DNA of 64,000 nt, taken from Mytilus californianus (taxonomy: Eukaryota; Mollusca; Bivalvia; Mytilida; Mytilidae). The stretch spans positions 107,753,640 to 107,817,639 of the forward strand of contig NW_026262712.1 of the NCBI RefSeq assembly GCF_021869535.1, read 5' to 3'. A program made the translations under genes and the position numbers. Below the pieces are notes generated by a model. It saw only the letters and a list, made by a program, of their open reading frames with translations. It was not told the origin of the DNA and made no database searches. Shown piece after piece: positions 9,001 to 19,591 of this stretch (positions are counted from its first letter, which is position 1; each line of letters starts with the position of its first letter).

Positions 9001-11924
9001 AAGTCATATAATGGTCATAGAAGATTGGCACATCCAACGTCCTGAGCGTGGATTAATTCTGATGTCGCCTTGAAAGTCATATAATGGTCATAGAAGATTG
9101 GCACATCTAACGTCCTGAGCATGGATTTATTCTGATGAACATTGAAAAGTCATACCCTGGTCAAAGAAGATTGGCACATCCAATGTCCTGAGCGTGGTTT
9201 TATTCTGCTGTCCACTAAAAAGTCATATAATGGTCATAGAAGATTGGAACACCCAACGTCCTGAGCGTGGATTTATTCTGATGTCCACTTAAAAGTCATA
9301 TAATGGTCATAGAAGATTGGCACATCCAACGTCCTGAGCGTGGATAAATTCTGATGTCCACTAAAAAGTCATATATAGTCATAGAAGATTGGCACATCCA
9401 ACGTCCTGAGCGTGGATTTATTCTGATGAACATTGAAAAGTCATATAATGGTCATAGAAAATTGACACATCCAACGTCCTGAGCGTGGATTTATTCTGAT
9501 GTCCACTAAAAAGTCATATAATGGTCATAGAACATTGGCACATCTGACGTCCTAAGCGTGGATTAATTCTGATGTCCACTAAAAAGTCATATAATGGTCA
9601 CAGATGATTGGCACATCCAACGTCCTGAGCGTGGATTTATTGTGATGTACATTGAAAAGTCATAAAATGGTTATAGAAGATTGGCACATCCAACGTCCTG
9701 AGCATGGATTAATTCTGATGTCCACTAAAAAGTCATATAATGGTCATAGAAGATTGGCACATCTAACGTCCTAAGCGTGGATTAATTCTGATGTCCACTA
9801 AAAAGTCATATAATGGTCATAGAAGATTGGCACATCCAACGTCCTGAACGTGGATTAATTCTGATGTCCACTAAAAAGTCATATAATGGTCATAAAAGAT
9901 TGGCACATCCATTGTCCTGAGCGTGGATTAATTCTGATATCGCCTTAAAAGTCATATAATGGTCATAGAAGATTGCAACATCCAACGTCTTAAGCGTGGA
10001 TTTATTCTGATATACATTGAAAAGTCATACCCTGGTCATAGAAGATTGGCACATCCAACGTCCTAAGCGTGGATTAATTCTGATGTCCACTTAAAAGTCA
10101 TATAATGGTCATAGAAGATTGGCACATCTAACGTCCTAAGCGTGGATTAATTCCGATGTCCACTAAACAGTCATAGAATGGTCATAGAAGTTTGGCACAT
10201 CCAACGTCCTGAGCGTGGATTTATTCTGATGAACATTGAAAAGTCATATAATGGTCATAGAAGATTGGCACATCCAACGTCCTGAGCGTGGATTAATTCT
10301 GATGTCCACTAAAAAGTCATATAATGGTCATAGAAGATTGGCACATCCAACGTCCTAAGCGTGGATTTATTCTGATGTACATTAAAAAGTCATATTATGG
10401 TCATAGAAGATTGGCACATCCAACGTCCTGAGCATGGATTTATTCTGATGTCCACTAAAAAGTCATATAATGGTGATAGAAGATTGGCACACCCAACGTC
10501 CTGAGCGTGGATTTATTCTGATGTCCACTTAAAAGTCATATAATGGTCATAGAAGATTGGCACATCCAACGTCCGAAGCGTGGATTAATTCTGATGTCCA
10601 CTAAAAAGTTATATATAGTCATAGAAGATTGGCACATCCAACGTCCTGAGCGTGGATTTATTCTGATGAACATTGAAAAGTCATATAATGGTCATAGAAG
10701 ATTGACACATCCAACGTCCTGAGCGTGGATTTATTCTGATGTCCACTAAAAAGTCATATAATGGTGATAGAAGATTGGCACATCTAACGTCCTAAGCGTG
10801 GATTAATTCTGATGTCCACTAAAAAGTCATATAATGGTCATAGAAGATTGGCACAACCAACGTCCTGAGCGTGGATTTATTCTGATGTACATTGAAAAGT
10901 CATATACTGGTTAAAGAAAATTGGCACATCCAACGTCCTGAGCGTGGATTAATTCTGATTTCCACTAAAAAGTCATATAATGGTCATAGAAGGTTGCCAC
11001 ATCCAACGTCCTGAGTGTGGATTTATTCTGATGTACATTGAAAAGTCATATAATGGTCATAGAAGATTGGCACATCCAACGTCCTGAGCTTGGATTTATT
11101 CTGATGAACATTGAAAAGTCATATAATGGTCATAGAAGATTGGCACATCCAACGTCCTGAGCGTGGATAAATTCTGATGTCCACTAAAAAGTCATATAAT
11201 GGTCATAGAAGATTAGCACATCCAACGTCCTGAGCGTGGATTTATTCTGATGTACATTGAAAAGTCATATTATGGTCATAGAAGATTGGCACATCCAACG
11301 TCCTGAGCATGGATTTATTCTGATGTCCACTAAAAAGTCATATAATGGTGATAGAAGATTGGCACACCCAACGTCCTGAGCGTGGATTTATTCTGATGTC
11401 CACTTGAAAGTCATATAATGGTCATAGAAGATTGGCACATCCAACGTCCGAAGCGTGGATTAATTCTGATGTCCACTAAAAAGTTATATATAGTCATAGA
11501 AGATTGGCACATCCAACGTCCTGAGCGTGGATTTATTCTGATGAACATTGAAAAGTCATATAATGGTCATAGAAGATTGACACATCCAACGTCCTGAGCG
11601 TGGATTTATTCTGATGTCCACTAAAAAGTCATATAATGGTCATAGAAGATTGGCACATCTAACGTCCTAAGCGTGGATTAATTCTGATGTCCACTAAAAA
11701 GTCATATAATGGTCATAGAAGATTGGCACAACCAACGTCCTGAGCGTGGATTTATTCTGATGTACATTGAAAAGTCATATAATGGTTAAAGAGAATTGGC
11801 ACATCCAACGTCCTGAGCGTGGATTAATTCTGATTTCCACTAAAAAGTCATATAATGGTCATAGAAGGTTGCCACATCCAACGTCCTGAGTGTGGATTTA
11901 TTCTGATGTACATTGAAAAGTAAT
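9001..11924. repeat. 73-bp satellite array, ~40 monomers
   Basis: The monomer is anchored on AAGTCATATAATGGTCATAG, then AAGATTGGCACATCCAACGT and CCTGAGCGTGGATT. Consecutive anchors sit 73 bp apart (for example 9295 and 9368). About 2.92 kb is unbroken. Variant positions (TTAATT/TTTATT, GTCCACT/GAACATT/GTACATT, CATCC/CATCT/CACCC) recur in patterned order. It is preceded by a CTT microsatellite at about 8957-8970. No open frame survives through the array. Confidence 0.97.
10391..11920. repeat. 875-bp higher-order repeat within the 73-bp satellite
   Basis: Rare variants recur exactly 875 bp apart: CATATTATGG at 10391 and 11266, GTCCGAAGCG at 10571 and 11446, ATATATAGTC at 10611 and 11486, AGGTTGCCAC at 10991 and 11866. 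The interval equals 12 monomers minus 1 bp, explained by a shortened monomer. Almost two copies are present, ending at the array edge. Confidence 0.9.
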
Positions 11925-13366
11925 GCGTATTAATCCTCAATTTTTAATGCAAACTCATAGACAAGTTTATTTCGGCTCAAAATGGTCTAAATATATTTCT
12001 CTTTCATCAAAAGTTTTATTTCTGCAAATTTGTTGGTTAGTTTAAGTAAACAATGACCTCAAAAGCACTATTTTGTGTCAGAGTAGGGCTTCTTTTACAT
12101 ACGTTCTAAATTGGAGAGAGTGAATTGGTGGTTTATCGGAAGTCTTTTGGTTTTCTTTATTATTAATCCTTGGTCATTTTGTAGTTAAAAAAGCTATCTG
12201 AGCATAATTCGAATTCACAGCTCAATTTAAACTGACTGTAATGTATGACTTTAATAGAAAATACATGAAATTTAATATCAGACTACAGGAACAGAAACTT
12301 TCAATCAAGATCAATTTTGGTTGATTTTTCCTTGTTTGTCCTACTGCTTTAAAGACTTTGCACAACCTTAACAATGAGTTTAGTAAAAATATTAAAGGTA
12401 ATGAAGTGTCAAGGAATTTTGACCCCCCTTTTTTTCATCAGTCGTCAGTAATGGACTTTTAATTTATCAATATTTCAGTTATGATCATAAAACAATTTTT
12501 ATTACCTATCAGTCAATAATTTTAGGTAGAAAACTTTCATTTAAGACAATATATGGGATTGGGAGGTGTTTATACACTGTTTACATTAGGCTATGCTATT
12601 TACCAAATACATGGAATGATGCAAAGACAAAACGGGCAAAAATCAAATAATTTCATAAAATCTTCATTGCGACAATGTTTTTGGGGTAGTACACAAGCTA
12701 TGTTTTAATGTTTAATACCGTGAAATTGAAAGTCTAATATCATTATTCCACAGTAAACATGAATCACATAAAGAAAACAGCATAGTGGAATTTAATTAAA
12801 TATCAACAAGCTGATTAACAAAATCTGTTTTAAGTTTATGTGTACACCTTAATTATTTGCTCATGTTGTTATCCAGGTTGAACATGAAATAAACGAACGG
12901 AGTACGATAGATTTTACAAATATAATATAATAAATTTTCCATGAGACATGCACACAAATTTTATTAAATAAGGAGCATGTTGACAATATTTAATATTTAT
13001 GCGAAGACATACGTATTTTTAGAAAATAGAATGTGACAACTACAGGCTCCTGGCTTGGGACAGGCATACACAGAATGTGGCGAGATTAAACATGTTTGAG
13101 TGTACAGACAAACATATGAACAAACTGTAAAAATCAGTTTAAAAGGGCTTAACTCATCAGATCGATACAAAGCAGAAAAACATCTAACAAACAAATAAAA
13201 AAACAACCAAAAAACACAGATTGTAGTATCGTGAAAGTGCATATGTGTATAACAATAATATTTAGTATGGTTTTGATTTACTGATAACAAAATCAATAAT
13301 TATACCAATAAAATCCACATTCAAAGATCTAATTACAGTGATTTGGTAACTTTGAAGAATTAGTTT
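11925..13366. other. AT-rich intergenic stretch
   Basis: No gene or structured repeat recognised. A 99-codon minus-strand frame (12997-13296) is Cys- and aromatic-rich AT-biased sequence without family resemblance. Confidence 0.6.
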
Positions 13367-13367
13367 A

Positions 13368-14046
13368 CTATGAAAGTATTTTTATTCGTGGGTATCAATT
13401 TTCGTGGTTTCAGCAAAAGTTACATGTCCGTGGGTTCTTAAATTCGTGGATTTTAGTTTTCTGAAGAAAAAAATCGAATGACGAATTTGAAGACTTCAGA
13501 ATCGAATATTTGTGATATTTATCATATGTTGTTTTATAATGATTTGTGGGGCATTGTTAAATAAGGTGTTCATTTTCACTCACTTGTTCGTCCTTCATTA
13601 CTAACAAATTCATAATATTTTGAATTGTAGAATCAATTATTATGACATAAAAAAGCAAGCCCAAAATGAAATCAGTAGTTTTTTTCGTATGAGAATTATG
13701 AAAAAGGAACATTTCATTATCGCATATCATCACCGGAAATCTGACTTTCATCGATCAAAAATTATTTCTCATGAGAAATAAAATGTTAACAGTCGAACGT
13801 TTTAGAATTTTAAAAGATTAAATGGGTAAAATCCGGTCTGAAGTTGTACAAAAAAAATGTATATTTAGTTCATAGTACGTTGGTTTATATGACCGTATCC
13901 ATGTAATCAAACCTACATGGGGATCTTTCCATGTCTGGAATTGAACAACAGTTATTATATTTCGTTGGACAGTTAAATTCGTGGATAAAGCCATCCACGA
14001 AAACCACGAAAATTGGTACCCCACGAATAAAAGTACTTTAACAGTA
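13368..14046. mobile_element. ~680-bp inverted-repeat element inserted in a reverse-transcriptase relic
   Basis: The left end, carrying TTATTCGTGGGTATCAATTT and TTCGTGG, is mirrored at the right by CCACGAAAATTGGTACC and CCCACGAATAAAAGTAC. These are roughly 80-bp imperfect arms around a ~520-bp non-coding core. The right edge falls inside the minus-strand reverse-transcriptase frame, which then reads out through the element. Confidence 0.65.
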
Positions 14047-14411
14047 TTTGAAGGATTGATAAGTTCACCCGGATCGTATCTAAATTTCCGAGCCCTGTAA
14101 ACAACATCACCGTAAAAATTAGGATGTACTGTTCCGTTTGAAATAAATTTTCTATTGGTACAGCCAAATTTGACAACCAAATCTTTGTATTTATGGAAGA
14201 ATATAGTAAAGGTTTTAAGTAATTTGTGGAAACGAAATCCCTGACTTAACAATTTACCAGTAAAACATAGATTACGCTCATTGAAATCCAAAGCGTCACT
14301 ACAGACACGGGCATAGCGAACGAGTTGGGATGTGTAAACACCGTAAGACGGTGCCAAAGAAACATCACCGTCCAAAAAAGGAAAATTAACAATAGGGAAA
14401 GAGAAATCCAT
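14046..14411 (-). pseudogene. Reverse-transcriptase C-terminal relic (non-LTR/Penelope-like type)
   Basis: The frame starts MDFSFPIVNFPFLDGDVSLA and continues PSYGVYTSQLVRYARVCSD, DFNERNLCFTGKLLSQGF, FHKYKDLVVKFG and PNFYGDVVYRARKFRYDP. This is the segment C-terminal to the polymerase core in reverse transcriptases abundant in molluscan and cnidarian genomes. I recall these as LINE- or Penelope-like and the class is not certain. No catalytic YxDD is present. Downstream, the frame (to 13818) continues only because it reads through the inserted element at 13368-14046, so the last ~70 codons are not native. Confidence 0.75.
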
Positions 14412-16082
14412 TTTGTCGTAAATTTATATTTATTACACACTATAGAGTAGAAGTTGAACACGCCATAAATATTTTATGGTTACTCCATAATTTCATTAAA
14501 CATAATTGGATAGTCTATATGGTACATCAAAAAATAACGTACAATTCCTCTAAAAACACTTTTATACATATTATTGAAATATTTTTGGAAAAGACGTCGC
14601 TAATTTGAAAAACTTGTGACTAATCCATTTGTCATTTTGAACAGTAAAATATGTTTAAACTATCATTTTCAATCATATAAATGAAATATATCTCATCAGG
14701 GGTAAGAATGTACGTTTAACACGCTTGGCAGGTCAGTAAGTGTTATGATTAACGGGAGGTTGAGGGAATATGTCACATGACTTACATTTACTCTCCTGAA
14801 GGGGAAAATGGTAACAGGGTTGGGAGACGCGGTGCTTCATACTTCAGTCATTTTTTTAATGGGCAAAGAATCTCCCAAAACCACCAATGTCTTCGTGAAT
14901 TTTGAATGTTCTATCCTTGATACATTACAATATAAAAAAATCCATACACAGCATTTTACATTTTTCGATAAATGTATTCAGTATATTTGTTGTAGTGATA
15001 CCAACCTTTTTCCGTACTTAAACTTACCTATGAAAGGTTGAGATTGAAAACATTGTTTGTTTTATTCACTTACAGGGGAATACTAATTTCTAATTATACG
15101 ATATTGACATGATTTCTTATTTTTTATACCTTAGGTGATGAGTTGTGCCACTCGTATAAAATATTTGTTTCTTTATACTGTTGTGAATCTCAATGACTCA
15201 ACATTATGTTAATGTTGAAACCAATGTAATCTACCTTTCTAAGATAATTCCATGGGAATGAAAGATTTCATTTACATAGAAAACACAAGATTCTTAAAAC
15301 AACAGATTTATATTAAATGTAGAAAGCGGTATGTGATTTTCAAATGCAATCTTTCAAATTGTTTTCTCATCAAAACATGTTAAAATATTATGAAATAACC
15401 GATTGGTATTAACTATATGTATGACACAAATAATCATGTATTTTCAAATGATTTCCAGTGACTTTTTTCAATTCATACAGACACAATTTATGAAAGCTTT
15501 TCTGAAATACAAAGCTCTTTATTAGTATTTAAAGGCATGCTTTCATAATTAGTAGATTAATTATTTTGGGCTTTTCTCAGGAGCTCGGATATTCACACTT
15601 TATTGAGTGGCATTATTCAAAAGAAAACGCAAATGGAATGAAACAGGACACTGACTAACTTCGAACAATTGCTGTTCAGTTGATTGATATCGTTTGATTT
15701 TGTCAGTTTTATGGACTTCCCCTTTTTGAATTTGCCTTGGAGTTTGGTATTTTGTTATACTTTTTTCTAGACTATTGGACTATATATATGTTTTCCCTTA
15801 GCAGTCACTACACATTTCAGGGAACTCCTACGCCACTGCTATGTTTAAAGAGTTGCTATCGTCAATTAGAGATTTGACAGGAAACAGATATTTAAGACTA
15901 CAAATCACAAATTGAAGGTTGCAACGGTTCACAGTACCGTTATTCCTCTTCTAAAGCAAAACTAGGAAAATTTTCAAAAGATATTATTTAAATTATCCTA
16001 ATCAGTCAATGACGCCGCTCTGATATTTGTTAATTTCCACAGATTAAGAACTTCGGAAAAATAAACCGTTGACACAGAGAGA
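14412..16082 (+). repeat. Partial copy A of the GPCR-block flank
   Basis: Non-coding. Segments around 14460-14900 and 15180-15480 resemble 43240-43980 and 48320-49100. The segment 15600-15990 (TTTTGTCAGTTTTATGGACTT, GTTGCAACGGTTCACAG) resembles 28970-29260. This is a diverged copy of the block that carries the GPCR genes elsewhere in the window. No intact gene. Confidence 0.6.
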
Positions 16083-16883
16083 TGTCTCGCCTATTTGTAA
16101 TTTTGGTAGCATAATGCAAATATTGAATCCAAATGGCAACATTTATACATGCAAACTATGCAAAACATTTAAAGTCAATGAATCATGACTAAGTCTTAAT
16201 GATCAAATAACCTCCATGGAAATGAGAAATGCCAAATTTAAAGGCAATGCTTATAAAACTGCATACCAGATACGATTGACTTATCATAAGTGGTGCCCTT
16301 TATACTAACCAAAATGCAGATTTGAGCTTGTAAACAAAGTAAAAGTTTCAAAGTCAATGAACCGTGCTGAGGGAATGGGGCCATATAATCTCCATGGAAA
16401 AGTGACAAAAAATAATAACTTCATACCAAATATCATTGACTTAACATTAGTATTCCTCTTAAAATGATCTTATCACAAACTTATACAAGTAAACTAAGCA
16501 AAAGTTTCAAAGTCAATGTACCATGACTGATTGGACAGGGCCAAAACATTTCCATGGATATGAGATGTACAATGCTAACAAAACTGAATATCAAATATCA
16601 TTGACCTACCACTAGTGGTTTCCCATAAATCACAAATTAATATATGTAAAGTAACAAAAGTTTAAAAGTCAATAGACCATGACTAAGGGGGGCGGGGCCA
16701 AATAATCTCCATGGAAATGAGATGTGTCAATGCTAATACAAGTGCATACCAAATATCATTGACCTAACACTAGTGGATCCACATAAACTGACCATATCAC
16801 AAAGTTATACATAGCTGACGACGACGCCGCCATCGAAAACAGCAAACCTTAGTCTCGCTTTTTAACCTTGTGAAGGCGAGACA
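16083..16883 (+). mobile_element. HINE-like element with ~160-bp internal tandem repeats
   Basis: Terminal inverted repeats are exact: TGTCTCGCCT (16083-16092) and AGGCGAGACA (16874-16883). Four internal units are anchored on AAAGTCAATG at about 16172, 16350, 16509 and 16668 and include CTCCATGGAAATGAGA. A GACGACGACGCC motif and a 3' hairpin (GTCTCGC 16852-16858 with GCGAGAC 16876-16882) precede ATAAAA. The organisation is the same as at 1848-3100 with unrelated sequence. Confidence 0.75.
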
Positions 16884-18540
16884 TAAAAGGAAGGAAAACA
16901 CTGCTGCTTTTCATTTGTTTTCAGTTTTCAAATCGTGATCATCTTCTTTTACAAAGGATTAGTAATGTTACAATGTGTTGTTCTCCGTAAGGATGTTGAA
17001 AAGGCACCACATAACCTTTCGCTAGCAAAGATATTTTGTAGGAATCTCGGAGTTCATTATTATTATATGTCCCTGCAATGATGTAGTGATAAGTAACAGT
17101 AAATTGGTCATTTTTATAATTACACATTAATGTCATTACATGTATTCGGATAGTCTACTATGCTTCATCCGAAAATAAGGTCAAATTACTTTAATTTTGG
17201 AAAATTGATTTTTAGTTGAGTGTGTATTGAAGATTTTTATTGGTTTATTTATCTCTGATGACGTTTCCATCTTTCTGATATCATAAAGCTATCACACTCA
17301 TTAAACAAGTACTAATGTGTACACATATATATTTGATAATGAAAATACACTCAATGCATTTGAAAATGTCAATCTTTCAGGCCACATTTATTCTTTTTGA
17401 TAAAAAATGGTAATTGTAAAAGTATACATCAATTAACTGACTTAGATATTCGAAGTGCCGCATGATCGGTAATACTTAGGAAGATATGATCACTAAAGAA
17501 GATAAACTCAGATGAGAATCGATGGGGGATTAAGTGGAAAAACTGTATTATATTAAGGTCCAGTAGCTTGTATTACAGACTTCACTAGCTTATCCACGAG
17601 ACTTTTTAAAATTTTGTTAGCAGGCAGGTTTTAGAAATATTTTTGAAAGTTTGGGAAGTTTGATAATATCTTTCCACCGACCGGGATTTTTACAGAACTG
17701 TCTCTGATTTTCTTTGTATTTTAAATGTTGACCCTGTCAGTTCGACTTCTTTTTTTCGAATTTTTGCCTTCGCGTTTTCGCCCTATAGAATATGTTAGGC
17801 GAAATGGCGAAATCGAGAAATGGCCTTAACCGGACACCATAGTTTTTTTACTTTTATGATGACATACGCATGATAAAAATACAAAGGGAGATGTTTGTGC
17901 ACGCATAAAACTGGCCGCAATTGTCTACCCTTTTCATAATTGGAACACAAGGGTTGACTGGAGTATAGCAATATGGTCACCCCTTTGTTTTCTTCTGACC
18001 GACAATGAAACCCTTGCCAAAATGGGGCCTACGTTTGGCTGTGCGGGATGTATCAAATCGCTGCCACATCCGGTCAGAATTTGAACATTAATTACGATGC
18101 CTCCCGTAGAGGTAGTAACACGCTCTTTCCATGCTAAGAAACATGGTAACAACTCTTTGGGGGGTCTGTAGGTGACCAGTTGCAAGGCTAAATTTCTATT
18201 CCTATCCAATATACCCTCATTTCCTAGTTGCATTCCAAATTTCTCGCCAATCATTCCGATAGCTATTGCAGAGACTGCCTATTGGTTTTATTGTAAATTT
18301 GTTCTCGTCCTGAACATGCATGAGATATTTGCCACTGGGCGTAAAGCAAACAACAATCAATCAATCTATACATGATAGAAAAGTCAATACGTATAATAAG
18401 GAGACATTTTTGACGAAGTATGATTTTGCCAGAATAGTACAATTTTTATCTTCACAATAATGCTTCCAAAACAGATTATATCAAAATGAGTTTCTAAGGA
18501 AATTCCCTACAAAATAACACATATTTACATAAACGTCCCA
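16884..18540 (+). repeat. Copy A of the GPCR 5'-flank block
   Basis: 16890-17100 matches 42980-43200 and, inverted, 22460-22680. 17200-17720 matches 30300-30800. 17930-18370 matches 34870-35300. The minus-strand frame 17934-18254 shares short stretches (ALQLVTYRPPK, NVQILTGCG) with a similar frame at 34871-35295, but neither is intact. I treat both as a decayed repeat-borne frame. No GPCR body follows here: the copy passes into an expanded minisatellite and a LINE tail. Confidence 0.7.
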
Positions 18541-18594
18541 AGATTATCTTTGACTGATACCTGCTGGAAAAAGCGATATTCGCAAAATAACGGA

Positions 18595-18795
18595 ACATAC
18601 ATCTACTGATACCAACATTAAAAAACACCTACTGATACCAACATTAAAACACCTATTGATACCAACATAAAAACACCTGCTGAAACCAACATAACAACAC
18701 CTACTGATACCAACATAAAAAACACCTACTGATACCAACATAAAAAACACCTACTGATACCAACATAAAAACACCTACTGATACCAACTTAAAAA
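18595..18795. repeat. 24-bp minisatellite expanded from GPCR 5'-flank sequence
   Basis: About eight copies of CACCTACTGATACCAACATA plus AAAA. The same motif occurs once, preceded by AAATAACGGAACATACA, in the flanks of both intact GPCR genes (about 23715 and 35530). The array therefore grew from a single-copy segment in this block copy. Confidence 0.9.
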
Positions 18796-18799
18796 AAAA

Positions 18800-19353
18800 A
18801 ATTCGTTTAACATTTCACAGCGGTATAACATGTTACTTTAATTATTCTTCCCTTAGTTTATTTATTTTGTATTTACATTGTATCATAGATCAAATTTATT
18901 TGTTCAGTGTATGTTCACTGGTGTTAATATGTCTTTTGATTTAGTTAAGCCATTTCAATTGATATTTTATAGTGTGTCTTTCTATGTTGTGATGTTACAC
19001 TATTGTTTCAGATACGGGTGAAGGTTTGGTACCAATAAAACGTTTAAACCCGCTGCAATTGTTTGCACCTGTCCTAAGTCAGGAATTTGATGTTCAGTAG
19101 TTGTCGTTTGTTGATGTGGTTCATAAGTGTTTCTTGTTTCTCGTTTTTTTTATATAGATTGACCGTTGGTTTTCCTGTTTGAATAGTTTTATACTAGTAA
19201 TTTTTGGGGCCCTTTATAGCTTGCTGTTCGGTGTGAGCCAAGGCTCCGTGTTGAAGACCGTACTTTGACCTATAATAGTTTACTTTTATAAGTTTTGACT
19301 TGTGTGGAGAGTTGTCTCATTGGCACTCATACCACATCTTCTTATATCTGTAT
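18800..19353 (+). mobile_element. 5'-truncated LINE-like retroelement 3' tail
   Basis: Non-coding. It contains TTTATAGTGTGTCTTTC, TTTGCACCTGTCCTAAGTCA, GGTTTTCCTGTTTGAATAG and GCTTGCTGTTCGGTGTGAGC. It ends CATTGGCACTCATACCACAT, CTTCTTATATCTG. It splits GPCR 5'-flank sequence that is contiguous at 35525-35600, so it is an insertion. Shorter copies sharing the same 3' end lie at 32950, 45955, 51045, 54955, 56300 and 60725. Confidence 0.8.
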
Positions 19354-19477
19354 AATTTAACAAATCTTCAACCCGTGACATCCGCCCATGTATAACCAAT
19401 GAAAGGCATACATAGCTTAAAAAGTATTGTAGGAAAGAAAGTAAAGTAATTAAGAAAATAAATGTAATGGTGCAATT

Positions 19478-19591
19478 ATTCCCTATGATTCCAACGATAC
19501 TTCCGATAATTATCAGAATAGTACTGCTTAAAGCGAGATCGGAGTATTTGATTTCCCAAAGAACCTGAACATAATCAGTGCTATTCACCAT
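19478..19591 (-). pseudogene. GPCR N-terminal fragment (TM1 only)
   Basis: From ATG at 19591 the minus strand reads MVNSTDYVQVLWEIKYSDLA and then a TM1-like stretch ending GIIGN. This is nearly identical to residues 1-38 of the intact receptors. After the Asn of TM1 the homology stops abruptly. The next ~110 bp (19360-19470) are the same gene's 5' flank in the opposite orientation. The 5' flank belonging to this fragment continues at 19592-19735. The fragment cannot encode a receptor and marks an inversion junction. Confidence 0.88.

Noticed and set aside
9001..11924. Possible CRISPR-like or clustered RNA gene array because of regular 73-bp spacing
   Set aside because: There are no unique spacers: the whole 73-bp monomer repeats. 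It is an ordinary satellite in a eukaryotic genome.
17934..18254. 106-codon minus-strand frame, also seen at 34871-35295
   Set aside because: The copies share short peptide stretches but in shifted frames with different starts. I treat it as a decayed repeat-borne frame, not a gene.
18544..18750. Minus-strand repetitive frame (FYVGISRC-type repeats)
   Set aside because: It is a translation of the 24-bp minisatellite, whose length is a multiple of three and so stays open by chance.
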